A stretch of 64,000 nt of DNA, from positions 434,001-498,000 of the forward strand of contig CAVTWD010000017.1 of assembly GCA_963738325.1 (NCBI GenBank). Direction: 5' to 3'. Below are positions 36,573-45,542 of this stretch, one piece after another. Position 1 is the first letter of the stretch. Each line of letters starts with the position of its first letter. The translations under genes and the position numbers were made by a program. The stretch is from CAVTWD01 sp963738325. GTDB lineage: Bacteria; Actinomycetota; Acidimicrobiia; Acidimicrobiales; Ilumatobacteraceae. The notes beneath the pieces were generated by a model. It had not been told where the DNA came from, did no database searches, and saw nothing but the letters and a program-made list of their open reading frames with translations.

Positions 36573-38870
36573 CAGACCTCCTGACATAGAGCGGCGGGCA
36601 TCCCCTCTGAGCAGCAGGTATCCACCAGATCACGGCCACGAGGTGAGATAATGTCCTTGGAGTAATCGAGATTCCAGGGAGGTGCGGGGGATGGCGCTGG
36701 CAGCGAGCATACTGGATGCGATGGCGCCGCTTCCTTTGGCCCCGGGCGGGTCGCTGCGCGTCGCCGAGGGCGTGGCCTTCCTGGAGGACGACGAGGGGTC
36801 GGGGTCGGTGTTCTTGTGGGGGATGGCGGCGTGGAGCTGGGGCGCCGATGACCGGGTGGCCCGGCGGCTGGCGGCGGTGCAGCTCGTCGAGTCCAAGGCG
36901 GCCCGCCAGCGCCAGGTGGCGGCGGCGTTCGGTGTGTGCGAGGACACCCTGATCATCTGGCGGGCCGAGTACAAGACCAACGGCACCGCCGGGCTGGCCG
37001 GGCGGCCCATGGGCCCGAAGGGGCCTTCGAAGCTGACCGACGCCAAGCGGGACGAGATCCGAGAGCTGCGCGCCGAGGGACTGGGGTTGCTCGCCGTCGC
37101 GGCGCGCGCCGGGGTGTCGACCGACACCGTGCGCCGGGCTCTGGTGGCGGCGCCGACATCGGTGCCGGTCGAGCCCGCCGTTGAGGTCGGGCTCGAGCCT
37201 CTGGCCCGTCCCGCGGACCGTTCGGCCGAGCGTCAGGCGGCCCGCGCCGGTGCGATCACCGAGGCGCCGCCGGTGATCTGCGAGGGTGCCTCGCTGCCGC
37301 TGGCTGGCGCGCTGCTCATCTTGCCGGCGCTCGCGGCCACGGGCTTGCTCGACGCTGCGTCTTCCGTCTACACCACGGGACGGGCCGCCTTCTACGGGTT
37401 GCGCTCGCTGGTGTTGGCGGTGGTGTTCGCCGCTGTGGTCGGCGAGCCCCGCGCCGAGGGGCTGACCCGTATCGACCCGATCGACGCCGGACGGCTGCTC
37501 GGCCTCGACCGGGCCCCTGAGGTCAAGACGATGCGCCGGCGCATGGAAGCACTCGCCGCGCTCGGGCGCGCCGACCGGCTCATCGACACGCTGGCCCGTC
37601 GCCACCTCGACACCCACGCCACCGCCGCGGGGATCTTCTACGTCGACGGCCACGTGCGCGCCTATCACGGCGGCGCCGAGGTCCCCAAGGCCCATGTGGC
37701 CCGCATCCGTCTGGCCATGCGCGCCGAGGTCGACACCTGGGTCTGTGACCGCAACGGCGACGGGCTTCTGGTGTGGGCCACGCCGCCGGGCGCGTCACTC
37801 GCCGGCGAGCTGCGCGCCGTGATGGCCAAGATCCGCGCGCTGGTCGGCCCCGACGCCCGCCCCACGATCTGCTTCGACCGCGGCGGCTGGTCCCCGAAGC
37901 TGTTCGCCGAGCTGAGCCTGGCCGGCTTCGACATCCTCACCTACCGCAAGGGACCCGCACCCAACGAGCCCCGCTCGGCCTTCGTCGCCCACACCTTCAC
38001 CGACGACGCCGGACGGGCCCACGACTACCGGCTCGCCGACCGCACCGTGCGCATCTCCTACGACGCCGGCAAGCGACGCTTCGCGTGCCGCCAGATCACC
38101 CGATTGGACCCCGCCAGCGGCCATCAGACCCAGATCCTCACCACCCGCGCCGACCCCGACCCCGCCCCGCTGGCCCACGCCATGTTCAACCGCTGGAGCC
38201 AGGAGAACTTCTTCCGCTACATGCGCGCCCACTACGGCCTCGACGCCCTCGACACCTACGCCACCGTCGGCGACGACACGGCGCGCATGACACCCAACCC
38301 GGCCCGGCGCCACGCCGACCGGATGCTGCGCGACGCACGACGCCGGCTCGGCGAATGCGAAGCGGCCGAAGGCAGAGCCTCGGTCGGCGGCCGACGCCCA
38401 AGCAACGAACTCCTCGAAGCCTTCGCCGACGCCCGCGCCCAGGTCGAGGCCTGGCGGCCGCGGCCAAAGCCATCCCCGCCAAGCTCCCCCTCGGCCAGGT
38501 TCGCCCCGACGCCGTGCGCCTCGCCCCCGAACGCAAACGCATCCACGACGCCATCCGCATGGCCACCTACAACGCCGAGTCCGCCCTCGCCCACATCCTC
38601 GCCCCCCACTACGCCCGCGCCGAAGACGAAGCGCGCAGCCTGCTACGCGAAGCGTTCCGCACCCCCGCCGACCTCGAAGTCGTCGGCGACCAGCTCCACG
38701 TGCGCCTCTCCCCCCTATCAGCGCCCCGCCGGACCCGTGCCATCGCCGGGCTCTGCGACGAGCTCACCGCCACCAAGACCCTCTACCCCGGGACCAAACT
38801 CACCCTCGTCTACTCGGTCAAAGCGGACCGATGACTCCACAGAGATGATCGTCCTATGTCAGGAGGTCTG
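36573..38870 (+). mobile_element. 2.3-kb insertion sequence (copy 2)
   Basis: Left end CAGACCTCCTGACATAG and right end CTATGTCAGGAGGTCTG are perfect 17-bp inverted repeats. The flanks are GATTC on the left and GACTC on the right, an imperfect 5-bp target duplication. Same family and same GATTC-type target as the element at 24458-26778, but with clearly diverged coding sequence, so the two are related elements rather than a recent duplication. Confidence 0.85.
36691..38834 (+). pseudogene. Transposase of IS copy 2, frameshift near the 3' end
   Basis: Starts at ATG 36691, aligned with the intact copy. It has RQVAAAFGVCEDTLIIWRAE, IFYVDGHVRAYHGGAEVPKA (Asp), RPTICFDRGGWSPKLFAELS (Asp) and FNRWSQENFFRYMRAHYGLD (Glu). 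A shift near 38455 throws the frame into proline/serine-rich sequence; in the right frame it would end LYPGTKLTLVYSVKADR at 38834, like copy 1. All catalytic residues lie before the shift. Confidence 0.8.
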
Positions 38871-39275
38871 GACTCCGACGCGCTGATCCTGCACGGCCAG
38901 AATATGGCCTCTTGGTGGACGCCATCATGGCAACGGCCAATGTCAGCGGCGAGCTCCTCGGCGAGCCCACGAGCAGCTCCGGGCGCAACTCGCCGGCAGC
39001 CCGGTCGGTCTGTTCGCGCTGTACAGTCGCTGTAGCGGACCACAGCGCAACAGATCTCCGGCGACAGTCCATGTCGCGCGGTCGGCCGCTGCGGCGACCG
39101 CTCAGATCGAAGCCTCCGGTGGCAGGGTCCCTTTTCTACTAACTCACGCCGGCTCCCGGGCGCTGATCTGTGCGGGTACCGCCGGTCACTCAGCTAGCGC
39201 CGAGCGGCAGTTCCGCGTTGAGCAGCGGTACCAAGACATCGTCGTGGAGGCCGGAGCGGAAGCTTACGATCTGGC

Positions 39276-39590
39276 ATGGCCGCCTACGTCGTTTCCTCCT
39301 ACCAGGTGATCAACAGAGAACCGTGGCTCGGCTACCCGGGTCCAGCGGTCGCCAGCATTCAAGCTCACGGGGGCGAGATCCTTGCCGCTGATCTCAGCTC
39401 TGAAGTTCTCGAGGGGTCGGCGCCGCCGGTGATTGTCATCATCAAGTTCGCCCACAAGGGCGCGGCTCGTTCATGGTATGAGTCGCTCGACTACCGAGCT
39501 CTGGCTCCGCTGCGACGAGAGCACACGGTTGGCACCCTCGTCTTGCTGGATGACGATGTCGCAGCCACGGCCAGGGCGCTTCGGTCCTAG
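39276..39590 (+). CDS. DUF1330-family protein
   Basis: 104 residues. MAAYVVSSYQVINREPWLGY, PGPAVASIQAHGGEILAADL, PVIVIIKFAHKGAARSWYES and LDYRALAPLRREHTVGTLVL give the complete DUF1330 ferredoxin-like barrel (RhxGGxxL...WYxSxxYxxxxxxR). Function unknown; structurally related to ABM and EthD proteins. It overlaps the open tail of the preceding broken gene in another frame. Confidence 0.85.
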   Translation: MAAYVVSSYQVINREPWLGYPGPAVASIQAHGGEILAADLSSEVLEGSAPPVIVIIKFAHKGAARSWYESLDYRALAPLRREHTVGTLVLLDDDVAATARALRS

Positions 39591-39657
39591 CGCCAGCTTC
39601 TTCAGCGATGCGGTGCTCGGCGCGAGTCCACGCGCATTCAAGGCTTGCGACGCGCAC

Positions 39658-39735
39658 CCCTACCGCAGATCATGTATCTGCGCACTGCCCCCTACGGCAG
39701 CCTCGCTCGCTGCGCTCCGCTTGACAGCGACCTCC
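39658..39735. repeat. Hairpin-rich segment with a shared CCCCTACGGCAG motif
   Basis: CGCAGA/TCTGCG and CTGCC/GGCAG stems follow each other, then CCCCTACGGCAGCCTCGCTC and GCTGCGCTCCGCT. The latter stretch is repeated at about 43447-43480 upstream of the multicopy unknown gene. The rest of 39591-39835 shows no gene. Confidence 0.5.
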
Positions 39736-39853
39736 AGGTGAACCGTCGGTCGTCGTCGTGCGATGAGATTGGCTGCGCGCAACCGTCCAAGTGATCGTGA
39801 CTGTCCGCTAAGGGTGCCGGGGCTGCAGCAGGAGGATGTGCACCTTGAACTCG

Positions 39854-40666
39854 ATGGCACGCCGGATGTTCGAGCTGGTCGAGCCGATCGGTGTCGTCCC
39901 CTACTCAGCCGACGAACCCAACGAAGCGATGTTCGCCCTCGGGTTCACCAACTACTGGGACACCTACTTCGCCGGACGGGCGGCGCCCCTGGGCCTCGCC
40001 ACAGCGGAGGTGGTGGACGCGCTCTTCTACAACTTCGCTCCCGGTGAGGTGGCCCGACACATTCCGAAGGTGTGGCGCACCACCACACCCGAAGCGGCGA
40101 TCGCCGCTCGCCAGGCGGGCTGCGTGAAGGCGCTGCGGCGGATCCTCGGCGATCGCGTGGACTCTCCCGGCTTCGCCCGCGCCGCTGAACTGTTGACCAA
40201 GGCCGCGACCAGCGCACCGTTCGAGGGCCGGCCGATGTACGCCGCGCTGCGCGCGATCCCGATCCCCGAAGACGTGGTGGCCCGCCTCTTCCATGCCGCC
40301 TCCTTGCTGCGCGAGCACCGTGGCGACGGACACATCGCAGCCCTGATGATCGAGGGTGTCGGCGGCCTCGAGGCTCACGTCCTGTTCGCCCTCGACCTGG
40401 GCATGCCCGCGGAGAAGTTCGGACGCATCCACCACCTCCCGGCAGCGCAGCTCGCCGCCGTAATCGACGGAATGCGCGATCGCGGCCTGATCGGCGATGA
40501 CGGTTGGCTCAGCGAACAGGGTCGCGCCGTCAAACAGCGGGTCGAGGGGGTCACCGACGATCTCGCGGCGAAGCCCTACGGAAGCCTCGAGCCGGGCGAG
40601 CTCGACGAGCTCATGGCCGCGCTCGAGCCGCTCGCCGCGCTGCTACTCGCCGCCCAGGACTGGTAG
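39854..40666 (+). CDS. SCO6745-family protein
   Basis: 270 residues from ATG 39854 (TTG 39845 or ATG 39836, the latter immediately after AGGAGG, are alternatives). RRMFELVEPIGVVPYSADEP, YWDTYFAGRAAPLGLATAEV, EVARHIPKVWRTTTPEAAIA, LREHRGDGHIAALMIEGVGG and AVIDGMRDRGLIGDDGWLSE. This all-helical family ends in a winged-helix-like segment and is common in actinobacteria. No biochemical function is established; the conserved EHRGDxH suggests a binding pocket. Intact, monocistronic. Confidence 0.9.
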   Translation: MARRMFELVEPIGVVPYSADEPNEAMFALGFTNYWDTYFAGRAAPLGLATAEVVDALFYNFAPGEVARHIPKVWRTTTPEAAIAARQAGCVKALRRILGDRVDSPGFARAAELLTKAATSAPFEGRPMYAALRAIPIPEDVVARLFHAASLLREHRGDGHIAALMIEGVGGLEAHVLFALDLGMPAEKFGRIHHLPAAQLAAVIDGMRDRGLIGDDGWLSEQGRAVKQRVEGVTDDLAAKPYGSLEPGELDELMAALEPLAALLLAAQDW

Positions 40667-40765
40667 ACGCAGCAGCGACAGTTCTGTTCGCGACATTGTC
40701 TCGAAGGCCGCTCCCGACCTCGCGGCCGCCGACTCCGCCGTCCCTGAGATCGAGGCGACGCCGAC

Positions 40766-41193
40766 TCAGATCGGGTAGTTGGGATCGCCGCTCTCGAACT
40801 CGATCCAGACCTCGGTGCCGCCCAGGCGGTGGTGTCGTCGCCCAGCACCTCGGGGATCTTCACGCTCAGCCGGTGCTCCCCTATCGGGTCGACGTTGTCG
40901 GCGACGAGGGCTCGGTACCGGCCGACATGGCCATCTGCCGGGGCGGCGTCGGGATCAGGCGCGGCGCCGGCGTCCCAGATCGGGTAGTCGCTGTCGCCGC
41001 CCTCGAACGTGACCCACACCAGGTCGCCGACCGCCGGGGTGGCCGCGCCGCCCGGCGGGAGGGAGGGCACCGCCCACGCCCCGGCCTCGGTGCCCCACAC
41101 CTCGGGGACGATGACGCGCAGCCGGTGCTCGCCGATCGGATCGGCGTCGTCCACCACGCTGCCCTGGTACCTGCCCCCGAAGCCGCTCGCCAT
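40766..41193 (-). CDS. Tandem gp5/VgrG-type OB-fold protein (second domain shortened)
   Basis: From ATG 41193: GGRYQGSVVDDADPIGEHRL, RVIVPEVWGTEAGAWAVPSL, VGDLVWVTFEGGDSDYPIWD, then a second unit GRYRALVADNVDPIGEHRLS, VKIPEVLGDDTTAWA. After a shift near 40825 it ends TEVWIEFESGDPNYPI. Each unit matches the baseplate/spike OB domain of phage tails and contractile injection systems. The second unit lacks the central loop and both are free-standing. It may be a remnant of a larger spike protein or a small adaptor. Confidence 0.65.
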
Positions 41194-41216
41194 GATCGCA
41201 GTCTGCGTCGTTGCGC

Positions 41217-41648
41217 TCAGGAGAGCTTCGTGTAGTCGACGGACCACCAGCGAGTCGGACGCATCGAGAACTTGAGGCTGCCTTCGTCCTCGGTGCTGGC
41301 CACGTAGGCGTCGCCCAGCTCCGGGCCGAAGTAGCGGTGCGCCAGCGGGCGTCGGTCGGCTTCGAGCTCGGCCGGTGCCACGTCGACGATGGGTCCCTCG
41401 ACGCTGACGTACTTGTAGAAGGGCGGCCCCTCTGTCTGCGCGCAGAGGCTGAAGCGCCGGGCGGCGTTCAACAGCCTTCCCTTGAGGGATTCGGCGCCGG
41501 TGATGATCCACACGAGCCCCCCGGGCTCGTAGCCGTACCAGATCGGGACGGTGAGCGGCGGGCCGTCGACTCGCTCGATCGAGATGACGCCGACGTGGAC
41601 ACCGGCGAGGAACTCCTGCCGCTCGTGCTCGCTCATGGCCAAGGACAT
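41217..41648 (-). CDS. PNPOx-like (pyridoxamine 5'-phosphate oxidase family) protein
   Basis: 143 residues: HVGVISIERVDGPPLTVPIW then YGYEPGGLVWIITGAESLKG, then FSLCAQTEGPPFYKYVSVEG and RPTRWWSVDYTKLS. This is the split-barrel flavin-binding fold of the actinobacterial F420/FMN/heme-binding group (VPIWYxYEPGG...WS.DYTKL). Probably binds FMN or F420; the true substrate is unknown. Start ATG 41648 (ATG 41636 alternative). 23 bases upstream of the OB-fold gene on the same strand, so perhaps co-transcribed. Confidence 0.85.
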   Translation of the reverse strand: MSLAMSEHERQEFLAGVHVGVISIERVDGPPLTVPIWYGYEPGGLVWIITGAESLKGRLLNAARRFSLCAQTEGPPFYKYVSVEGPIVDVAPAELEADRRPLAHRYFGPELGDAYVASTEDEGSLKFSMRPTRWWSVDYTKLS

Positions 41649-41699
41649 GGGCGAAGGGTGCCACGTCCCCCGACACGTCGCCTTCGGAGATCAGCTAAC

Positions 41700-41793
41700 G
41701 GGTGCTGAAATTCCCATCGCGGCCGGCCGCCCGAGCCTGCGAGCTGGACTCTTCGCCGAGTCGCAGGCCGCCCACCGCCGTATTTCAGCACCC
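41700..41793. repeat. 94-bp element with terminal inverted repeats (MITE-like)
   Basis: GGGTGCTGAAAT (41700-41711) and ATTTCAGCACCC (41782-41793) are perfect 12-bp inverted repeats. Inside lie GCCTGCGA/TCGCAGGC and GACTC/GAGTC, giving a nested hairpin. No coding potential. It could be a miniature inverted-repeat element or a structured RNA downstream of nothing obvious. Confidence 0.55.
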
Positions 41794-41866
41794 TGCTAAA
41801 GGGCTCTCGCCCAAGAGATGATCGTCCATGGGCGACCGCCCCGAAGCGCCGGGAGGACTACAGCTC

Positions 41867-41896
41867 TCCCTCATCGTGGGCGCCCACGATGAGGGA
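41867..41896. promoter_or_regulatory. 30-bp perfect palindrome upstream of the Phd/VapC operon
   Basis: Two 15-base arms (TCCCTCATCGTGGGC and its complement) meet without a spacer. It lies 135 bases upstream of the antitoxin start and 74 bases after the MITE-like element. It could be an operator, a cruciform or a terminator without T-run. Confidence 0.5.
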
Positions 41897-42030
41897 TCGC
41901 GTGGCCGAGCGTCTCGTGCGTGGCACCACGACACCTCAGGGCCAGGATCAGCGCCCCGGCCGGTGGTCGCATCCTGCTGGATCAATTGTGGCTGAGATCA
42001 GATCGCGCCGAAAGCGCCATACTGGCGGCC

Positions 42031-42288
42031 ATGGAAGCCGGCGTCCGAGAACTACGAGACCACCTCAGCCGCTACCTCGACGCTGTTCGCGATGGCCATG
42101 AGGTCACGGTCACCGAGCACGGCAAGGCGGTGGCCCGGCTCGTGCCGCTCGACCCGCCCCGTCCGTTGGACCGACTCATCGCCGAGGGACTGGTCACCCC
42201 GGCCAGGGTGCCGAAGCGTTTGCGCACCGCCCGAGGCATCACCGCCAAGGGCACGGTGAGCGATCTTGTGGCCGACCAACGCCAGTGA
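42031..42288 (+). CDS. Phd/YefM-type antitoxin
   Basis: 85 residues from ATG 42031. EAGVRELRDHLSRYLDAVRD then GHEVTVTEHGKAVARLVPLD is the Phd/YefM DNA-binding fold (xxxxARxxLSxxLxxVxxGxxVxVTxxGxPVA). The C-terminal half (PARVPKRLRTARGITAKGTV) is the toxin-binding tail. A CATACT box 7 bases before the ATG suggests a leaderless mRNA. Overlaps the toxin by four bases (42285-42288). Confidence 0.9.
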   Translation: MEAGVRELRDHLSRYLDAVRDGHEVTVTEHGKAVARLVPLDPPRPLDRLIAEGLVTPARVPKRLRTARGITAKGTVSDLVADQRQ

Positions 42289-42710
42289 TCGCCTACTTCG
42301 ACACCTCGGCGGTCGTGCCGCTGATCATCAACGAGGCATCCACCGACCTGTGCAATCGGGTGTGGAACGAGTCGTCCCGAGTCGTGAGCGTGAGGCTGCT
42401 CTACCCCGAGGCTCGAGCCGCGCTCGCCAAGGCTGCGCGGATGGGTCGGGTCACCCGACCCCAACTCGCCGCAGCCGTCGGCGAACTCGACTCAATCATC
42501 ACCGAATTCGACCACATCGAGGTGACTGCCGATCTCGCCCACACCGCCGGCGAGCTGGCCCAAGCACACGGTCTGCGAGGCTACGACGCCGTTCACCTCG
42601 CGGCCGCTGCGGCCGTCGCCGAGGGCGACCTCGTCGTGGTGACCGGTGACTCCGATCTCGCGGCCGCCGCCACCGCCACCGGCATCGCGGTCTCCATCAC
42701 GAACGCCTGA
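42285..42710 (+). CDS. VapC-type PIN-domain ribonuclease toxin
   Basis: 141 residues. IAYFDTSAVVPLIINEAST supplies the first PIN Asp, LYPEARAALAKAARMG the Glu, and GLRGYDAVHLAAAAAVAEGD plus VVVTGDSDLAAAATATGIAV the last acidic pair. All four metal ligands of the PIN active site are therefore present. VapC toxins cut tRNA or rRNA. Intact and translationally coupled to the Phd-like antitoxin. Confidence 0.9.
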   Translation: MIAYFDTSAVVPLIINEASTDLCNRVWNESSRVVSVRLLYPEARAALAKAARMGRVTRPQLAAAVGELDSIITEFDHIEVTADLAHTAGELAQAHGLRGYDAVHLAAAAAVAEGDLVVVTGDSDLAAAATATGIAVSITNA

Positions 42711-42884
42711 CCTTCACCCCCCCGGCACGCCCCCGAGGCGCACCCGCTCGCTCTCGGCCGACTGCCCTCTACCGCCGGGAAGGCGTTCCCTGCACCTACA
42801 TGCGGGCCGGAAGCGGATCACGTGGAGCACGCCGCCGGCACGCTCGCTGCGCAGCTCGAAGGGCGGCCCAGTACGGTGCCCGTC

Positions 42885-43343
42885 ATGACCGCGGACCAGT
42901 TCGTGCCCGTCGACTTCGTGCCGCCGACGTCGCTCGTGGCCGACCGTTTTCGCCTCGAACCGCTGGGGCCACAGCACAACGAAGCCGATCTTTCCGCCTG
43001 GACGTCAAGCATCGAACACATACGCTCCACCCCCGGCTACCCCGACGGCCGCTGGCCTCCGCGCAATGGCATGACGCTCGACGAGAACCTCAGCGACCTT
43101 CGCCGCCATGCCGACGACTTCACGCGGCGCGCAGGCTTCACCTTCACCGTCCTCGACCCGACCGACAACGACGTAATCGGTTGCGTGTACCTGTATCCCG
43201 CGGCCTCCGAGGAGTGGGACGTCACGGTGCTGTCCTGGGTGCGGGCCGACCGATCGGAGCTCGACGTACCAGTCGCCGACGCGGTCGCGCGCTGGCTCGC
43301 CAGCGACTGGCCCTGGGAGCGTGTGGACCGCTGCGGTCGCTGA
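42885..43343 (+). CDS. GNAT-family N-acetyltransferase
   Basis: 152 residues from ATG 42885 (a longer frame from 42822 lacks a ribosome-binding site). FVPPTSLVADRFRLEPLGPQ, HNEADLSAWTSSIEHIRSTP and FTFTVLDPTDNDVIGCVYLY (beta4), then EWDVTVLSWVRADRSELDVP. The pattern fits GNAT enzymes, though the Q/RxxGxG/A acetyl-CoA loop is degenerate. 42711-42884 upstream has no gene. Confidence 0.7.
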   Translation: MTADQFVPVDFVPPTSLVADRFRLEPLGPQHNEADLSAWTSSIEHIRSTPGYPDGRWPPRNGMTLDENLSDLRRHADDFTRRAGFTFTVLDPTDNDVIGCVYLYPAASEEWDVTVLSWVRADRSELDVPVADAVARWLASDWPWERVDRCGR

Positions 43344-43446
43344 GTCATTGCGGATTCGCGCTCTGTTGCGTAGTCACGACCCGGCGACGAGGCTGAGCTG
43401 CACCGCCGGACGGCTCGAACCGAAGCTCCAGTCGGGTCCGCCGCAG

Positions 43447-43606
43447 CCATCCCCTACGGCAGCCTCGCTCGCTGCGCTCCGCTCGGCCGCAACCAATGGG
43501 CGTCGCCGGTGCTGGCCAGGTCGGGGCCGGGCCGGCGGAGCCGGCCCTGTGGGCTCACGTCTGGCGGCGGGAGACTTCGCGTCGTGCGTCGTCGCGGAGG
43601 TGAACG
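43447..43606. other. Non-coding leader of the multicopy unknown gene, with hairpins
   Basis: Contains the CCCCTACGGCAGCCTCGCTC motif also found at 39.69 kb and a strong GGGCCGGC-GGA-GCCGGCCC hairpin near 43533-43552. GGAGGTGAACG precedes the ATG at 43607. No open frame is convincing. The structured leader may be part of the mobile or regulatory unit. Confidence 0.45.
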
Positions 43607-45176
43607 ATGGGTGTGTTCGAGGATCTGCATCGGGACCGGATCACCGGCAGTTTGGCGATGTTCGACCGGATGATCTTCAAGGGCCGCCTCACCGCCCTGT
43701 ACAAGCAGAACGGGGCCAAGTGGTTCTTGTGGACCCAAGGGGGTGGCGTTCAAGGACTTCACCCCGTACGCGAAGTGGACCACGGCCCGGATCGCTGACA
43801 CGGTCCGGGGTTTGGCCGAGGCGGCGGGCCGGCCGGTGATCTCGTTTGATCACGTGAAGACCCGCCACTACGCCCAACGCAAGGACGATCTGGCCCGCTC
43901 GATCGCCGAGCGCGACGGGATCACCGAGGGGATCATCTGTTTGATCTCGGCGGTGGAGTCGTGCATGAGTTTCCAGGTCCGCAAGAGCTTCAAGACCAAG
44001 ACGATCGAGAGGTACCGCCGGGAGCGCAAGTGCCTGCACCACTACCTGTATCTGATCGATCCCGAGTTCGGGTTCATGCACGTGCGCATCCAGGGTTGGA
44101 TCCCTTATGACTGCCAGATCTATATCAACGGTCGGGAGTGGCTGGCCCGCCGGCTGGACGAGGCCGGGATCGGCTACGCCCGTTACGACAACGCCCTGGT
44201 GAAGGTCGACAACCTCGAGGCGGCCTGCGAGCTGTGCGAGATGTTCGCCCACCGGGCTTGGCCTCGGGTGCTCAACGCCTTGGCCCGGATGGTGAACCCG
44301 ATCATGCCGGCCATCCGAGCGGCCGGCTATGGCGGCTACTACTGGGTGTTGGACCAGGCCGAGATCGCCACCGACGTCATGTTCCGCACCCGCCCCCAGC
44401 TGCTCGACATCTGGCCCGATCTGGTCCGTCACGCCGCCCTCAACCTGGGCTCCGAGGACGTGCTGGGGTTCTTGGGTCGCAAGCTGCACCCGTCACTGGC
44501 GGCCGAGGTGGTCACCGACACCAAACGTCGACCCGAGGGTTGGCGGGTCCGTCACCGCATGGGTCCCAACTGGGTGAAGATGTACGACAAGGCGTCGGTC
44601 TTGCGAGTTGAGACGGTCATCAACAATCCGCGCGAGTTCAAGATCCTGCGCTTCGTCACCGACGGCGACGGAACCCGCTCGCGGCGGTGGTGCCCCATGC
44701 GCAAAGGCGTCAGCGACCTGTGGCGCTGTTTCCAGGTCGGCATGGCCGCCAACCAGCGCTACCTCCAAGCCATTTCGGCAGCACCATTGAAAGGCGAAGG
44801 CGTCGCCGCCCTGGACGCCTTGTGCCGGCCCCACACCAACCGCGGGCGACACGTCGCCCGCTTCCGTCCCCTCGACGCAGCCGACCTCGCCCTGTTCAAA
44901 GCGGCCATGGCCGGCCAGCACAACATCGTCGGGTTCCGCAACGCCGACCTCACCGCCCGCCTCTACCGGCGACCAGCCGCCGACTCCGCCGAAGCCCGTC
45001 GAAGATGCGAACGGGTGTCACGCCTGATCGTCAAACTCCGCGGCCACGGGCTGATCGCCAAGGTCCCACGAGCCCACCTCTACCGCGTCACCCCCTACGG
45101 CCACCGCGTCATGACCGCCGCCGTCGCCATCCACGACGACCAATACCCCATGCGCTACCTCACTCGCGCGGCATAG
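43607..45176 (+). CDS. Uncharacterised multicopy protein, near full-length (one frameshift)
   Basis: From ATG 43607: MGVFEDLHRDRITGSLAMFD, RMIFKGRLTALYKQNGAKWF. A shift near 43740 leads to AFKDFTPYAKWTTARIADTV, KDDLARSIAERDGITEGIIC, RERKCLHHYLYLIDPEFGFM, HVRIQGWIPYDCQIYINGRE, WLARRLDEAGIGYARYDNAL, KMYDKASVLRVETVINNPRE and CPMRKGVSDLWRCFQVGMAA; then a winged-helix-like end. About 522 codons. From memory this layout (FDRxxFxG...GLMHVRxQxWxPF...NGREWLAR...MYDK...ETxINNPxxFK) recurs as a hypothetical protein across many phyla, often in several copies per genome. No catalytic triad of a known transposase is evident. A 3' copy lies at 21.2 kb. Confidence 0.6.
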
Positions 45177-45229
45177 AGCCGAACCTGTCTCTCGCGACAC
45201 GCAAAACTTGCTGGGGTTGGTTCGACCGC

Positions 45230-45542
45230 CGGCTCGGCGGCACCGTTCGGGCTTGCCCTGCCAGCGTCGTGCTGCCTGTCGCGAGCGCGACCGATCGACG
45301 GCGAAGGGCGAGATGTCATGGGCGCCAGATTGTCGTCGGCTTCGCTCTAGGCCGCGTTCTCGAAGACCGCCACCTGGCTGGCGCTATCTGAGGTGAACGG
45401 TGAACGGTGAACGCTTCCAATCTGCCCAGCGGCTGCGGAGGCGCAGGCCGGCGAGGCGGGCCATCAGGTCGAGCTCGGAAGGCCACACGAACCGGTACCG
45501 CGCAGAGTGTCGGACGAGGCGACCTTGCACCTCCATCCAGTT
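45230..45542. repeat. Dispersed repeat, copy 3
   Basis: Nearly identical to 27640-27953, including the GGTGAACG triplet repeat and about 130 bases of the methyltransferase 3' coding region (minus strand). It breaks off at TCCATCCAGT, where the BMP-lipoprotein fragment begins. It starts right behind the 3' flank of the multicopy gene, which is also shared with 21.8 kb. Confidence 0.8.

Larger units (their letters stand above)
36391..39018 (+). pseudogene. Antibiotic-biosynthesis-monooxygenase-like gene split by an IS
   Basis: ATG 36391 after AAGGAG: MDELQGIVRFTFHAGMVDEF...VGTLQYDTYFNDDASQAIVL...ERFRDS, then the IS at 36573. After the right end it continues DALILHGQNMAS, VDAIMATANVSGELLGEP and, with two more shifts, LAGSPVGLFALYSR. 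This is a complete ABM-like barrel (LExxxD...DAIxxTGxVSGELLGEPSxxL). The frame stays open to about 39309 beyond the expected end. One shift is a lost T in CTTGG, compatible with a read error. Confidence 0.75.

Noticed and set aside
39060..39309. Open frame continuing from the split ABM gene (SGGRVPFLLTHAGSRALICA)
   Set aside because: No start codon of its own, no family match, and it overlaps the well-supported DUF1330 gene; probably only an open extension after a frameshift.
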